Below, in pieces: positions 14,686 through 24,959 of a DNA stretch of 37,017 nt (position 1 is the stretch's first letter; the number at the start of each line of letters is the position of its first letter). A model generated the notes under the pieces. The model worked only from the letters and a program-made list of their open reading frames with translations. It made no database searches and was not told the DNA's origin. This stretch comes from a virus. A program made the translations under genes and the position numbers. Location of the stretch: the IMG/VR virus record IMGVR_UViG_3300020450_000050, positions 1 to 37,017 of that record; one strand, written 5' to 3'.

Positions 14686-17600
14686 TGGCAACACTTATAC
14701 AAAGTAAACAGATTGAAGGAGTAGTAACGGCCTCAGTAATTGTAGGTGAGTTTGAAGTTAGTGGTTCATCACAATTTACTGGCTCTTTAAGTATTACTGG
14801 CGATGTTACAGCATCTGGTGCGTTCATTGGAGATGGTTCTAAACTTTCTTTTGGTGGAACAAATATAGTAAGTGGTTCATCCCAATTAACATTTTCAGAA
14901 TTAGGTGGCTTACCAGCAGGATTAATTAGTGGTTCCTCACAAGTAGATTATACATCACTTACAAATGTACCAACCTTTTTACCAGGTGAAAATACTACAA
15001 TCACATCTGGTAGTAATATTATAACAATATCCTCAACAGGTGGTGGAGCAAATGATTCATTGAACTCATTTACTGCATCGTACTTTGGTGATTCTGCATC
15101 TTTTGATTCAAGAATCGATGGTATAAGTGCAAGTGGTAGTGGTGCTGATTTTAATGTAAACCTATCAAATATTCCAAGTGGTTTAGTAAGTGGTTCATCT
15201 CAAGTAGTATTTACAAGTTTAAGTAGTATCCCAAGTGGTATAATCAGTTCTTCAGAACAACTTCCAGCAGGTGTTGTAAGTGGTTCTATACAAGTTTTAG
15301 GTGGAACTGATATAATTAGTGGTTCACAACAAATAACTGCGTTAGGATTCATTTCCTCATCTCATACAGATATAACATCTTTAAACTCATACACTGCATC
15401 AAACGATATTAAAATATCTAATTTAGAATCTACAACATCTTCATTAGATACAAGAATCACACAACTATCGAACGCAACAGGTTCATATGAAACAGTAGGT
15501 AGAGGTATAATAAGTTCATCAGAACAATTACCAAGTGGTGTTCTTAGTGGTTCAGAACAAATAACATCTTTAGGATTTATATCTGAATCTTCAGTAAATA
15601 CATCATTAAACACATTCACTTCATCTATTCAAACTGAAGTTGATGGATTAAGTGCAGCAACATCATCCTACTTAACATCAAGTGGTTCAGTTGATTATAG
15701 TGATTTAACTTCTGTACCAAGTGGAATTGTTAGTGGTTCAGAACAAATTACAAGTTTAGGATTTATATCCGAATCATCTGTAAATACATCTTTAAATGAG
15801 TTTACAGCATCTGCAACAATACAATTATCTAATTTGGAATCAACAACTTCTTCATTAGATACAAGAATTACTACTGAAAAAACAAGAATTGATAATATAC
15901 TAAGTGGTGCTGATGCAAATTATGACCAATTCGTAGAGATTGTTGATTTAGTAAATTCAACAGATACAGAAAACGATACTGCATTTGCAAATCACTATAC
16001 TTCAAGTAGACAAAGAGATTTAGCACTCGAACAATTCAGTAGTTCAATACAAACTGAAGTAGATGCATTAAGTGCAGCAACTTCTTCATATCTAACTTCA
16101 TTAGATGGTGGTATTATAAGTTCATCAGAACAATTACCTGGTGGAATAGTAAGTGGAAGTTCACAATTAACTGGCTTAGGATTTTTAAGTGGTTCTTTAT
16201 TACCAGGTACTAATATAACAATCAACTCTGGTAGTGATGGATTCTTTATTAGTTCTTCAGCGGGTGGTGGTTCAAGTGTAACTGTTTCAGATTCAGCACC
16301 AGGTTCTCCATCAGAAGGAGATTTATGGTGGAAATCTAATGATGGTAATCTTTATGTATATTATGATGGGTATTGGGTAATATCTATTGATACTACAAAC
16401 GCTTTACCAACAGGTGTTCTTAGTGGTTCTGCTCAAATAACTGCATTAGGATTTGTAAGTAGTAGTGGTGATAGTACACCAGCAGGGACAATAAGTGGTT
16501 CACAACAAATTACTGATTTAGGATTTATTTCTTCATCAGATTCAACAACATCATTAAATACATTTACCTCATCCATACAAACAGAGGTTGATGGATTATC
16601 AGCAGCAACTTCTTCTTATTTAACTGAAGTACCAGCTGGAACAATAAGTGGTTCATCACAATTAACCTCTTCTTACGATGCAAGATATGCTTTAAGTGGT
16701 AGTGGAGGAGCAATACCATCGGGTACTGTTAGTGGTTCATCACAATTAACTTCCTCATACGATGATAGATACCAATTAAGTGGTTCATCTATACCTTTTG
16801 ATGGAAATAGAATTGTATCCCAAGAAAAATTACCAACGATGTTTACTTCATCGTTTAATCCTGGTACAAGTGGTTCTGTTGTAGATTTCTTAAATGCAAT
16901 ATTCTATCCAAATAGTGACCCTTCAATTACAAGTGGTAACCAAACAATATCAGAATATAGTGCAAGTTCAGCAGCAATATTTACTTTAGAAGCAACAGAC
17001 CCTGAAGGTCAAACAATTACATTTGGTACTGCCTCTGATTATACAGATGATTTAGTTAGAGTTGCATCTAATGGTGTTGTAACTTTAAATGCATTAGCAG
17101 AATCATCTTCATTTAATACTGATTTAGTGGGTGGTTCACATGGACATACATTTACTGCAACAGCAACTGATACATTTAATTCAACAGTAGAAAAAGATAT
17201 TACAATATTTGTTACTCCAAACGCAGCACCGATATTTAGAGAAACATCGGTAGCAGGAAATCAAATTACAAATGTTACCGCAAGTTTAAATGAAAGTTCA
17301 ACAAATGGAACTTTAGTAAAAAGAATATTCTTTACAGATGCTGAAAGTGATACTATTACAATTGATTCATCATCAATATCACCTCAGGCACACTTTACAA
17401 TTACAAAATCAGCAACTTATGTTGATATAACACAAAATACAGGTTCACTTAATTATGAAGTAGACCCATTATATACTTTCAGTATTAGTGCATCTGATGA
17501 ACATTTCCAAAACTCACAAGATAGTGATTCTATTTCAGTTTTACCAGTATCAATTAGTATTGTTGATAATGCAACACCAACTGTTAATAATCAATCACTT

Positions 17601-20600
17601 TCTGCTATAAATGAAAATAGTTCAAATGGAACAGTAGTAGGTTCTATTTCTGCAAATGATACAGAGGGAGATACTATTACATTTGTAAACTTTAACTTAT
17701 ATAAATTAGAATTAGATAATGCAAATGTATCGAGTGGTTCATATGGTGGAACATCACAATTAACAGACCCACATGAAAATCCATTCCAAATGAATTCATC
17801 AGGTCAAGTAACTCGTAAAACAGGTGTATTTATAAATTCTGATTTAATTAACGAATATCAATATACTGTTGAGGTTAGGGATTCATATAATAATAACTCT
17901 AATCCAGCGATTATAACAATACCTATTACTGATGATACACCAGCAACACTTACAGATAACTTTACTAATTTATTTATTAAAGAATCTGAAGTAAGTGGTT
18001 CAACTATAAAAACAACAAACTATGGTTCAACAACTGCTGATTTTGATTCTAATCAAGCTGGAACATTTTCATCATCTAATCCAGCAATAGCAATTAATAG
18101 TAGTGGTAATTTATCAATGAATGTAGATTTAAGTGGTTCAGTAACTCAAAGTGGAGAAACAATAGATTCTACAATTACATTTACAAATGGATTTAGTACA
18201 ACAACTACTCAAGCAATTAGTGTAACAGTTGTTCCAAATTCGCACCCAAGTGCATCATTTACATTACAAAATTCAAATCTAAATACAAATTTAGCAACAA
18301 CAAATACAAATTTGGTTTCTGTATCGATAACGGATACAGAGAGTGATACTCCTTTTTCTGCTTCTTTATCTGGTACTGATGCAGCAAAACTTAATATCAA
18401 TTATACAAACTCAAATTCATCATCTCTCTTCATTAGAGCAAATGAGAACTTATCTGCAGGAACCATAACTTATAACCTAAGAGTAACTGATGCTTATAGT
18501 GAAGTATCTGATTACACAGGTCAAACAATTCCTATCAATAAAGTAGATACAGGTACTCTTGGTGGGGATACAACATCACATTTAATTGAATCAGCAAGAA
18601 GTGGTTCAGTTTTAAGAGATGCAAGTGGTTTTGAGGCAGGAAATGCTTCACAATTGACTGTTTCATACTCAGGTTCAGATGGAACCCCATCTGTACAATC
18701 ATTTACTTCATCAAATGCAGCAATTGATATTGATAATAGTGGTAATCTTACCCTTGCAGTTGATATAAGTGGTTCAGCTACTTCATCGGGTGATACAATT
18801 TCATCTGATATAACATTCCAAGATAATTATGGTAATTTAGGTAGTGGTAGTTTAACAGTAAATGTATTTGCAAACTCACATCCAAGTGCTTCATTCACTA
18901 ATAATAGTGGAGTTTATAATACAAACCAAGCAACATCAAGTGCATTGATGGTTTCACTAACAATTACAGATGAAGAAACAGATACTCCATTCAGTATGAG
19001 TTTAAGTGGAACAGATGCAAGTAAATTTAATATAGTACCACAAAATTCAAATACTTCTTCAGTTCAATTAACTGCGGCATCTGATTTTGATGGTGGAACT
19101 TATTCATATACCGCTTCAATCTTTGACCAATTTGGTGAAACTTCACAATATGAAAGAGAAATAACAATTGCTCAAGCAACTTTAGGTACATTATCAACTA
19201 ATGGTACATTCTATGTTATAGAATCAGCAACAAATACAGCACAAATAAAAACAAATTCAGATGGTAGAACTGGTACAAATGCTGATTTAGGAGTTAGTTA
19301 TTCACCTAACTATGGTTCACAAGTTGTACAATCATTTACTTCATCAAATGCATTTATTGCTGTAAATTCAAGTGGTGCCTTAACTGTTGGTAATCCTATA
19401 AGTGGTAGTGGTAATGTTAGTGGTGATACACTTAATTCAAATATAACATGGGCAGACCAACATGGTAATATAGGTAGTGGTTCAATATCAGTTAACATAA
19501 CTACAAACAATGCACCTACAACAAGTTCAATTTCAACACAATTTGAAAATACAAATCAGGCAACTGGTTCAAGTCAACTATTATCATTAACAATTTCTGA
19601 TGTAGAAAGTGATTCAATACCAGATTCAGCTTTAAGTTGGTCAATTTATAATGATACATATTTTGTTCCAAATATTAGTTCACCATACATGAGATTGTTG
19701 GTAAACAATACTTCAGTACCAAGTGGAACTTATCCTTGGGAAGTTCATTTACAAGATGTACATGGATTTAGTACAAGAGTTGTAAGTGGTTCATTAGTAA
19801 TAGCTCAAGCAGATACAGGTACTATGAGTGGTGATACTGCAATTTATGCAATAGAATCTGCATTAAGTGGTTCAGTACTAAGAGATGCGACTGGATTTGG
19901 AAATGGAAACGCATCAGATGTAGATGTTTCTTATTCACCAGCATATGGTTCACCAGTAGTACAATCCTTTACTTCATCAAATGCAGCGATTGCAATAAGT
20001 GATAGTGGAGCAATGACATTAGCAGTTGATTTAAGTGGTTCGGCAACACAAAGTGGGGATACAGTAAGTACAACAATAACATTTGATGACCAATATGGAA
20101 ATGTTGGTAGTGGTTCAGTTACCTTGAATGTATTTGGTAACTCATCACCAGTTGCAGCATTTACATCATCATCAAACTATGAAAGTGATAACGCAACAAG
20201 TGGTTCTGATGCAGGTGCATTAGTAGTAACTGATGTAGAAAGTAATTCACCATTTACAGTTACCCTCGCAGGTACAGATGGTGGTAAATTTGATGTAAGT
20301 GGTTCAACCTCACCATTTGAGATACAACCAACAGGTTCATTAGCTGCAGGAACATACTCTATTAATATAACAGTAACAGATAGTTACTCAGAATCAGTAA
20401 CATTATCAAATCAATCAATAGTAGTAGACCAATCAGCAAATAATGGTAAGGTATATATTTATTATTCGAACTACGCTTCGGATGGTAATTATTCGAGTGC
20501 GTATAACTCGGTGATGGGTGCAAGTACATTAAATAGTGATACTCCACCTGAAGTAACTGCTTATACGGCAAATACAGCATCACCGTATTACAAAATTAAA

Positions 20601-21017
20601 ACATCGGTAGGTGATAGTTCATATGCACTTGCTGGTGGTAAAACTATGACACTTGCGGCAACGATAAGTGGTTCAGATTTCCCAACAATTCTTTCAGCTT
20701 CCGCAGGAGCTATGAGTTGGGGAACTACTGTACAAACCGTTATTGTTATACCAAGTGGTTCAAGTATGACAAATGTACCAACTTCAATGACAGATGGATT
20801 TGGAGGAAGTACTGTGGGAGAATATGCTTTAGTTCACTACGCTGATGGAACATCTGCACCTTTAGGAGCATCTCCATCAATGATACATACACTTGATGTT
20901 GATGGAACACAAGGTGGGTTTGATAAGTGGCATGTATTAGGAGCTAAAATTAATAGTAGTGCAACAAACATGAGAATTAAAGTAGTACCAAGTAGTGGTT
21001 CATTAGGAAATTTTTAA
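14685..21017 (+). CDS. Giant Ser/Thr-rich fibre-type protein with Ig/cadherin-like repeats (2110 aa)
   Basis: This very large secreted-type structural protein lacks a signal peptide. Residues 1-530 contain about 17 copies of a SGSSQ-type motif (variants SGSAQ, SGSEQ, SSSEQ), spaced by short strands and heptad-like NTSLNTFTSS stretches. A GDLWWKSNDGNLYVYYDGYW segment lies at about 540-565, a motif common in phage fibres. Residues about 745-1085 are cadherin-like, with AINENSSNGTVVGSISAND as the clearest copy. Residues 1085-1917 consist of four tandem units of about 200-215 residues. A distinct C-terminal domain (1918-2110) begins NNGKVYIYYSNYASDGNYSS. It is translated from a start that overlaps the upstream stop, directly after neck genes. 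A long whisker, head or tail fibre is likely. Confidence 0.75.
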   Translation: MATLIQSKQIEGVVTASVIVGEFEVSGSSQFTGSLSITGDVTASGAFIGDGSKLSFGGTNIVSGSSQLTFSELGGLPAGLISGSSQVDYTSLTNVPTFLPGENTTITSGSNIITISSTGGGANDSLNSFTASYFGDSASFDSRIDGISASGSGADFNVNLSNIPSGLVSGSSQVVFTSLSSIPSGIISSSEQLPAGVVSGSIQVLGGTDIISGSQQITALGFISSSHTDITSLNSYTASNDIKISNLESTTSSLDTRITQLSNATGSYETVGRGIISSSEQLPSGVLSGSEQITSLGFISESSVNTSLNTFTSSIQTEVDGLSAATSSYLTSSGSVDYSDLTSVPSGIVSGSEQITSLGFISESSVNTSLNEFTASATIQLSNLESTTSSLDTRITTEKTRIDNILSGADANYDQFVEIVDLVNSTDTENDTAFANHYTSSRQRDLALEQFSSSIQTEVDALSAATSSYLTSLDGGIISSSEQLPGGIVSGSSQLTGLGFLSGSLLPGTNITINSGSDGFFISSSAGGGSSVTVSDSAPGSPSEGDLWWKSNDGNLYVYYDGYWVISIDTTNALPTGVLSGSAQITALGFVSSSGDSTPAGTISGSQQITDLGFISSSDSTTSLNTFTSSIQTEVDGLSAATSSYLTEVPAGTISGSSQLTSSYDARYALSGSGGAIPSGTVSGSSQLTSSYDDRYQLSGSSIPFDGNRIVSQEKLPTMFTSSFNPGTSGSVVDFLNAIFYPNSDPSITSGNQTISEYSASSAAIFTLEATDPEGQTITFGTASDYTDDLVRVASNGVVTLNALAESSSFNTDLVGGSHGHTFTATATDTFNSTVEKDITIFVTPNAAPIFRETSVAGNQITNVTASLNESSTNGTLVKRIFFTDAESDTITIDSSSISPQAHFTITKSATYVDITQNTGSLNYEVDPLYTFSISASDEHFQNSQDSDSISVLPVSISIVDNATPTVNNQSLSAINENSSNGTVVGSISANDTEGDTITFVNFNLYKLELDNANVSSGSYGGTSQLTDPHENPFQMNSSGQVTRKTGVFINSDLINEYQYTVEVRDSYNNNSNPAIITIPITDDTPATLTDNFTNLFIKESEVSGSTIKTTNYGSTTADFDSNQAGTFSSSNPAIAINSSGNLSMNVDLSGSVTQSGETIDSTITFTNGFSTTTTQAISVTVVPNSHPSASFTLQNSNLNTNLATTNTNLVSVSITDTESDTPFSASLSGTDAAKLNINYTNSNSSSLFIRANENLSAGTITYNLRVTDAYSEVSDYTGQTIPINKVDTGTLGGDTTSHLIESARSGSVLRDASGFEAGNASQLTVSYSGSDGTPSVQSFTSSNAAIDIDNSGNLTLAVDISGSATSSGDTISSDITFQDNYGNLGSGSLTVNVFANSHPSASFTNNSGVYNTNQATSSALMVSLTITDEETDTPFSMSLSGTDASKFNIVPQNSNTSSVQLTAASDFDGGTYSYTASIFDQFGETSQYEREITIAQATLGTLSTNGTFYVIESATNTAQIKTNSDGRTGTNADLGVSYSPNYGSQVVQSFTSSNAFIAVNSSGALTVGNPISGSGNVSGDTLNSNITWADQHGNIGSGSISVNITTNNAPTTSSISTQFENTNQATGSSQLLSLTISDVESDSIPDSALSWSIYNDTYFVPNISSPYMRLLVNNTSVPSGTYPWEVHLQDVHGFSTRVVSGSLVIAQADTGTMSGDTAIYAIESALSGSVLRDATGFGNGNASDVDVSYSPAYGSPVVQSFTSSNAAIAISDSGAMTLAVDLSGSATQSGDTVSTTITFDDQYGNVGSGSVTLNVFGNSSPVAAFTSSSNYESDNATSGSDAGALVVTDVESNSPFTVTLAGTDGGKFDVSGSTSPFEIQPTGSLAAGTYSINITVTDSYSESVTLSNQSIVVDQSANNGKVYIYYSNYASDGNYSSAYNSVMGASTLNSDTPPEVTAYTANTASPYYKIKTSVGDSSYALAGGKTMTLAATISGSDFPTILSASAGAMSWGTTVQTVIVIPSGSSMTNVPTSMTDGFGGSTVGEYALVHYADGTSAPLGASPSMIHTLDVDGTQGGFDKWHVLGAKINSSATNMRIKVVPSSGSLGNF
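17935..20437 (+). repeat. Four tandem ~610-640 bp units encoding paired Ig-like domains
   Basis: Units begin near 17935, 18543, 19171 and 19810. Each has a first half with (Y/H)xIESAxSGS, SFTSSNAAIAI, a SGSxTxSGDT loop and a (D/T)QYGNxGSGS strand, and a second half with NSHPSASFT, TDxESDTPFS and SGTDAxKFN. They are clearly homologous but diverged at the DNA level, so the expansion is old. Unit 1 lacks the N-terminal IESA form and unit 4 has a shortened second half. Confidence 0.8.
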
Positions 21018-21032
21018 AATGAAAGGAATAGT

Positions 21033-21620
21033 ATGCCATTAATAGGAGAAAGATTAGGTTTAACATCCGCAGTTAGTGCATCGGGTACAACTGCCTTACT
21101 GAATGTCGATTTCGTTAAAGGAGCATTTAAAGTATATAACTCCGCTACTTTAGTTGGTATTTCCCCTAACCTATTTTCAGATAACCAAATAATATATGTT
21201 GAAGATAGTGCTTCATTATTTAAAGCAGATGTTGTACCTGCAGATTTTATCGAAACATTTGCAGATACAGTATCTTTTTCTGAATTCTCATTTAATAGTG
21301 GTTCATTTACAAGTGCATCTTTTGATGGAACTGCAACCCTAACATTATTTGGACAAAATTTACAAGGTTCACCACAAGTATCAATGTCTATTGATTTATC
21401 AGCATTGACTGGCTCTGGTGGTGGAGGAGGAGGAAGTGGAGATATAACTGCAGTTTTTGCAGGAGATGGATTAACTGGTGGAGCTTCAAGTGGTAATGCC
21501 ACTTTAGAAGTTGATGCTGGATTAGGTATAAATTTAGTAGGTGGAGTAAATATTGATACTGGCTCTAATCATTTTGTTGGTGGAGTACAAAAAGTTGAAA
21601 TAGATGGAGATACTTTTTAA
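21033..21620 (+). CDS. Small fibre-associated protein ending in IDGDTF (195 aa)
   Basis: The ATG is preceded by AAAGGA, 15 bases after the giant gene's stop. The N-terminal 115 residues (MPLIGERLGLTSAVSASGTT) look like a beta domain. A GSGGGGGGSGD linker lies near residues 127-137. The rest, AVFAGDGLTGGASSGNATLE and GINLVGGVNIDTGSNHFVGG, is the same repeat type as in the large fibres at 21750, 24960 and 30293. It ends with EIDGDTF, a C-terminal signature shared with two other fibre proteins here. It may be a fibre hinge or tip. A promoter-like gap follows. Confidence 0.6.
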   Translation: MPLIGERLGLTSAVSASGTTALLNVDFVKGAFKVYNSATLVGISPNLFSDNQIIYVEDSASLFKADVVPADFIETFADTVSFSEFSFNSGSFTSASFDGTATLTLFGQNLQGSPQVSMSIDLSALTGSGGGGGGSGDITAVFAGDGLTGGASSGNATLEVDAGLGINLVGGVNIDTGSNHFVGGVQKVEIDGDTF

Positions 21621-21639
21621 GTAAACATTCCAACTTATA

Positions 21640-21650
21640 TATTTATAATA
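21640..21650 (+). promoter_or_regulatory. Putative promoter box TATTTATAATA
   Basis: This is an exact copy of the box at 1114, located in the 129-base gap before the next fibre gene and 100 bases before its start. As at 7921, it is followed within 7 bases by a perfect palindrome and a long leader. Confidence 0.5.
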
Positions 21651-21656
21651 AAAATT

Positions 21657-21711
21657 ACACTATATAGTGTTAAAAAGGGTTTTTCCCGTTGAACAAATGT
21701 TTCAATTGAAA
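21657..21711 (+). promoter_or_regulatory. Leader with two perfect palindromes
   Basis: ACACTATATAGTGT (21657-21670, 14 bp) and TTTCAATTGAAA (21700-21711, 12 bp) are both perfect palindromes. GGG-TTTTT-CCC lies between them. Together they could fold the 5' leader of the fibre mRNA. The first is placed relative to the promoter-like box much as the palindrome at 7935 is. Function unknown: mRNA stabiliser, operator or attenuator are the options. Confidence 0.4.
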
Positions 21712-21749
21712 TAAAGGTAATTAATTAAAATAAAAAAGGAAAATTAAAA

Positions 21750-24700
21750 ATGGCACAAATTATTAAACACAGAAGAGGTAATCTCGAAGGCCTGAAAGAT
21801 GCAACAACAAGAGCAGGTGAACTGTTAGTTGTTACTGGTTCAAGTGGTCTTGGTACGATTGCCAATGGGGCTAGTTTAGTATTTGTCGGTATTGATGGTT
21901 CAACGGCAACACCTGTAAACAAAATATTACAAGGTACAACCGTACCCGACCTGACTGGAGGAAATTATAATACCCATGTAGATGGAGTACCTTTCTATGA
22001 TACTGATGATAATAAACTATACATCCTAAACAAAGGTGGAAACATCGAGGTTAAGGCTACACCCGAAACTGGTGGTACAGGTATTATTTCTGGTTCTTCA
22101 CAACTTACATCATCATTAGAACAAGTAGGTAGTGGAATCGTATCAGGTGCGGCTCAAATAAACTCATTAATAAATGATACAATAGCTGCAACAATCGTAT
22201 CAGAAATAGACAATGATGAAATACCAATTGCAAAATTAGCATCAGATTCAATCACTATAAGTGGAACTTCGGTAACTTTAGGTGGTTCAATTACAGATGA
22301 AACATTATTTGGTGGAGTTGGAGTAGTTTCTGGTTCAGCTCAAATTGATGGTACCGCAATCGCAAATAAAAGTATGACTATTGCTGGTAACTCAGTAGCA
22401 TTGGGAGGTTCAGTAACTTTTGCAAATATAGCTAAAGGAACTGGTACTATTTCAGGTTCAGCACAAGTTAATGGTACAGCAATTTCAAATAACACAATAA
22501 CAATAGCTGGTAATTCAACGGCATTAGGAAGTTCAGTAACTTTTGCAAATATAGCAAAAGGGACTGGTACAATATCTGGTTCAGCTCAAGTTGTATCATC
22601 TCTTTCTAACCAAGCTACTGATTTTGGAACTGGTAGAGTTTCAGCAGATAACATAGGTAATTCTGCTGGTGATACTGTATTTACTGGTTCATTTAGTGGT
22701 TCTTACCAAGGTGATGGTAGTGGATTGACTGGTGTAGCAAGTACATTAGATATAAGTGGTTCATCTGGCAATGGTTCAGTTTCACTTACAAGTCAAGATT
22801 TAACAATTACTGGTACAGCAAATGAAATTGAAACTTCAGTTTCAGGTCAAACAGTAACAATTGGAATTCCAACAAACCCAACACTTGGTGGTAATGTAAC
22901 TGTAACTGGTAACTTAAATGTTGAAGGAACAACTACTACTGTTGATTCTACTACTGTTTCAATTGCTGATAACATATTAGAATTAAACTATGGTGGTTCT
23001 GCAACAAGAAGTGGTCTTTTAGTAAAAGATGCAACCGCAAGTTCAACTACTTCAGGTTCATTCTTATGGAATGCAACTTCTGATAGATGGATTGCAGGTA
23101 AAAGTGGTTCTGAGGCAAATGTACTATTAGCATTAGGTGATAGTGTATTTACAAGTTCTGCACAAGTATCAGGTATTACTAACTCACAATTAGCAGGTTC
23201 AATTTCAAATGATAAACTTGCAGGTTCAATTGCAAATGCAAAATTAGCAAACTCTGCAATAACAATTAGTGGTACTTCAGTATCATTAGGTGGTTCGATA
23301 ACTGATGAAACTTTATTCGGTGGAGTAGGAGTAGTATCGGGTTCTGGTCAAATAGTATTACAAAGTGCTGATAAAACTGGCTTTACAGGTGCCGCTTCTA
23401 TCACAACTGTTGGTACAATTGGAACTGGTACTTGGCAAGGAACAGTAATCGATAAAGCATATTTAGATGATGAATTACTTAACACTTCATTAAATGCATT
23501 TTCTGCAAGTAATGCTAATACATCTCTTAACTCAGCTACTGGTTCTTATTTAACCGCAGCTGGAATATCAGATACAGCTATTGATGAAGCAGCAGATTCA
23601 ATTGTATTCTTTGATGGTACTGATAGTGGAGTTAAAAGAGAATCAATTAGTGATTTCTTAACTGCAATCGCAGGTACTAATATATCAGTTTCATCTAATC
23701 AATTAAATGTAGATGGTGGTGGTGATATAACTGGTGTAACTGCAGGTGATGGTTTAACTGGTGGTGGTAACACAGGTGCTGTAACATTAGCAGTACAAGT
23801 TGATGATTCATCAATAGAAATAGATTCTGATACAGTTAGAGTTAAAGCGGGTGGTATTACTAACGCAATGTTAGATGGTTCAATTGCAAATGGAAAATTA
23901 GCAAACTCTGCAATTACAATTAGTGGAACATCTGTATCTCTTGGAGGTGCAATTACTGATGAAACATTATTTGGTGGAGTAGGAGTAGTGACTGGTTCGG
24001 CACAAATAGTAGCTGGATTATCAAATCAAGCAACCGATTTCGGAACTGGTAGAGTAAGTGGTGATGATTTCGGTGATGCAGCTGGAACATCTGATTTCAC
24101 TGGTTCATTTATTGGTGATGGTTCTGCTCTTACTGGTGTAGCAAGTACATTAGATATTAGTGGTTCATCTGGTAATGGAACTGTAGCTTTAAAAACACAA
24201 GATTTAACAATTGCTGGTACGGCAAACGAAGTAGAAACTTCAGTATCAGGTCAAACAGTAACAATAGGTTTACCTAATAATGTAACAGTTGGAAATAATC
24301 TTACAGTAGGTGGAAACCTTACAGTTGAAGGTACAACTACAACTGTTGATTCTACAACTGTTAACATAGGTGATAGAATCCTTGAACTAAACTACGCTAG
24401 AGGTGCTGGTGATGCTGGTATTTTAGTAAGTGATGTTGATGGAGGAGCTACTACAAGTGGTTCATTCCTATGGGATGCTAGTGAGGACCATTGGATGGCA
24501 GGTGCCCTTGGAAGTGAAAAGGAAGTTGCAAGATTAAATGCTACTCCAACTTCTAACAGAGTACTAAAAGCTAACGCTAGTGGATTATTAGTTGACTCGT
24601 TAATTTCAGATGATGGTACAAATGTATTAATTACTGGTACTGCGGAATTAAGAGTTAATGGAGCAACAGCAAATGGATTTGCATTCGTAAATGCAGATAA

Positions 24701-24800
24701 ATCTATTGAATCAGTTGCAGCATCTACTGATGGTGATTTAATTCAATGGAATGGCTCATCATTCGTTGCAAGTAACGAAGTAGATGGAGGAACCTTTTAA
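21750..24800 (+). CDS. Tail fibre protein with Mtd-like N-terminal motif (1016 aa)
   Basis: The N terminus MAQIIKHRRGNLEGLK with AGELL belongs to a family of short attachment domains shared by four proteins in this window and resembling phage Mtd/fibre N termini. FYDTDDNKLYILNKGG closes this domain near residue 100. The shaft is built of shuffled repeats: ITISGTSVSLGGSITDETLF, GDITGVTAGDGLTGGG and SGSAQ motifs. A module of about 130 residues occurs twice (DNA about 22741-23140 and 24138-24540). Each copy starts TLDISGSSGNG and contains VEGTTTTVDSTTV and SGSFLW. The end is EVDGGTF. Its own terminator follows. The protein probably forms a trimeric fibre. The gene's upstream leader carries palindromes. 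Confidence 0.78.
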   Translation: MAQIIKHRRGNLEGLKDATTRAGELLVVTGSSGLGTIANGASLVFVGIDGSTATPVNKILQGTTVPDLTGGNYNTHVDGVPFYDTDDNKLYILNKGGNIEVKATPETGGTGIISGSSQLTSSLEQVGSGIVSGAAQINSLINDTIAATIVSEIDNDEIPIAKLASDSITISGTSVTLGGSITDETLFGGVGVVSGSAQIDGTAIANKSMTIAGNSVALGGSVTFANIAKGTGTISGSAQVNGTAISNNTITIAGNSTALGSSVTFANIAKGTGTISGSAQVVSSLSNQATDFGTGRVSADNIGNSAGDTVFTGSFSGSYQGDGSGLTGVASTLDISGSSGNGSVSLTSQDLTITGTANEIETSVSGQTVTIGIPTNPTLGGNVTVTGNLNVEGTTTTVDSTTVSIADNILELNYGGSATRSGLLVKDATASSTTSGSFLWNATSDRWIAGKSGSEANVLLALGDSVFTSSAQVSGITNSQLAGSISNDKLAGSIANAKLANSAITISGTSVSLGGSITDETLFGGVGVVSGSGQIVLQSADKTGFTGAASITTVGTIGTGTWQGTVIDKAYLDDELLNTSLNAFSASNANTSLNSATGSYLTAAGISDTAIDEAADSIVFFDGTDSGVKRESISDFLTAIAGTNISVSSNQLNVDGGGDITGVTAGDGLTGGGNTGAVTLAVQVDDSSIEIDSDTVRVKAGGITNAMLDGSIANGKLANSAITISGTSVSLGGAITDETLFGGVGVVTGSAQIVAGLSNQATDFGTGRVSGDDFGDAAGTSDFTGSFIGDGSALTGVASTLDISGSSGNGTVALKTQDLTIAGTANEVETSVSGQTVTIGLPNNVTVGNNLTVGGNLTVEGTTTTVDSTTVNIGDRILELNYARGAGDAGILVSDVDGGATTSGSFLWDASEDHWMAGALGSEKEVARLNATPTSNRVLKANASGLLVDSLISDDGTNVLITGTAELRVNGATANGFAFVNADKSIESVAASTDGDLIQWNGSSFVASNEVDGGTF

Positions 24801-24820
24801 TTAGGTACACATTTTAAAAT

Positions 24821-24856
24821 AAAAATCCCCCTTCAATTTGTTGGGGGATTTTTTTT
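24821..24856 (+). terminator. Rho-independent terminator after the 1016-aa fibre gene
   Basis: AAAAATCCCCC and GGGGGATTTTT form an 11-bp stem around an 11-base loop and are followed by further T residues. The stem starts 20 bases after the stop codon. It separates this fibre gene from the next transcription unit, which has its own promoter-like boxes. Confidence 0.93.
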
Positions 24857-24874
24857 ATAGATTTAATTTTTCTA

Positions 24875-24886
24875 TACTTATAGTAG
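24875..24886 (+). promoter_or_regulatory. Putative promoter box TACTTATAGTAG
   Basis: This is the first of two boxes between the terminator and the next fibre gene. It resembles the box at 11068, including the GTAG ending and the following GTAAT/ATAAT. It lies about 74 bases before the start codon. Confidence 0.4.
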
Positions 24887-24926
24887 TGGTGTAATATTTT
24901 ATTATCATTAAAATCACACTTGAGAA

Positions 24927-24937
24927 TATTTATATAC
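24927..24937 (+). promoter_or_regulatory. Putative promoter box TATTTATATAC
   Basis: This is the second box of this gap, identical to the one at 7921-7931. It lies 23 bases before the start codon, with AAGGA between. Either this or the box at 24875 must restart transcription after the terminator. Confidence 0.45.
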
Positions 24938-24959
24938 AAGAATAAGGATATATCCATAC

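Noticed and set aside
21014-21502. Minus-strand open frame of 162 codons opposite the IDGDTF protein gene, and other minus-strand frames
   Set aside because: They lie opposite confident + strand genes, lack ribosome binding sites and give Ser/Pro/Leu-rich translations typical of antisense shadows of repeat-rich coding sequence. All real genes here run on the + strand.
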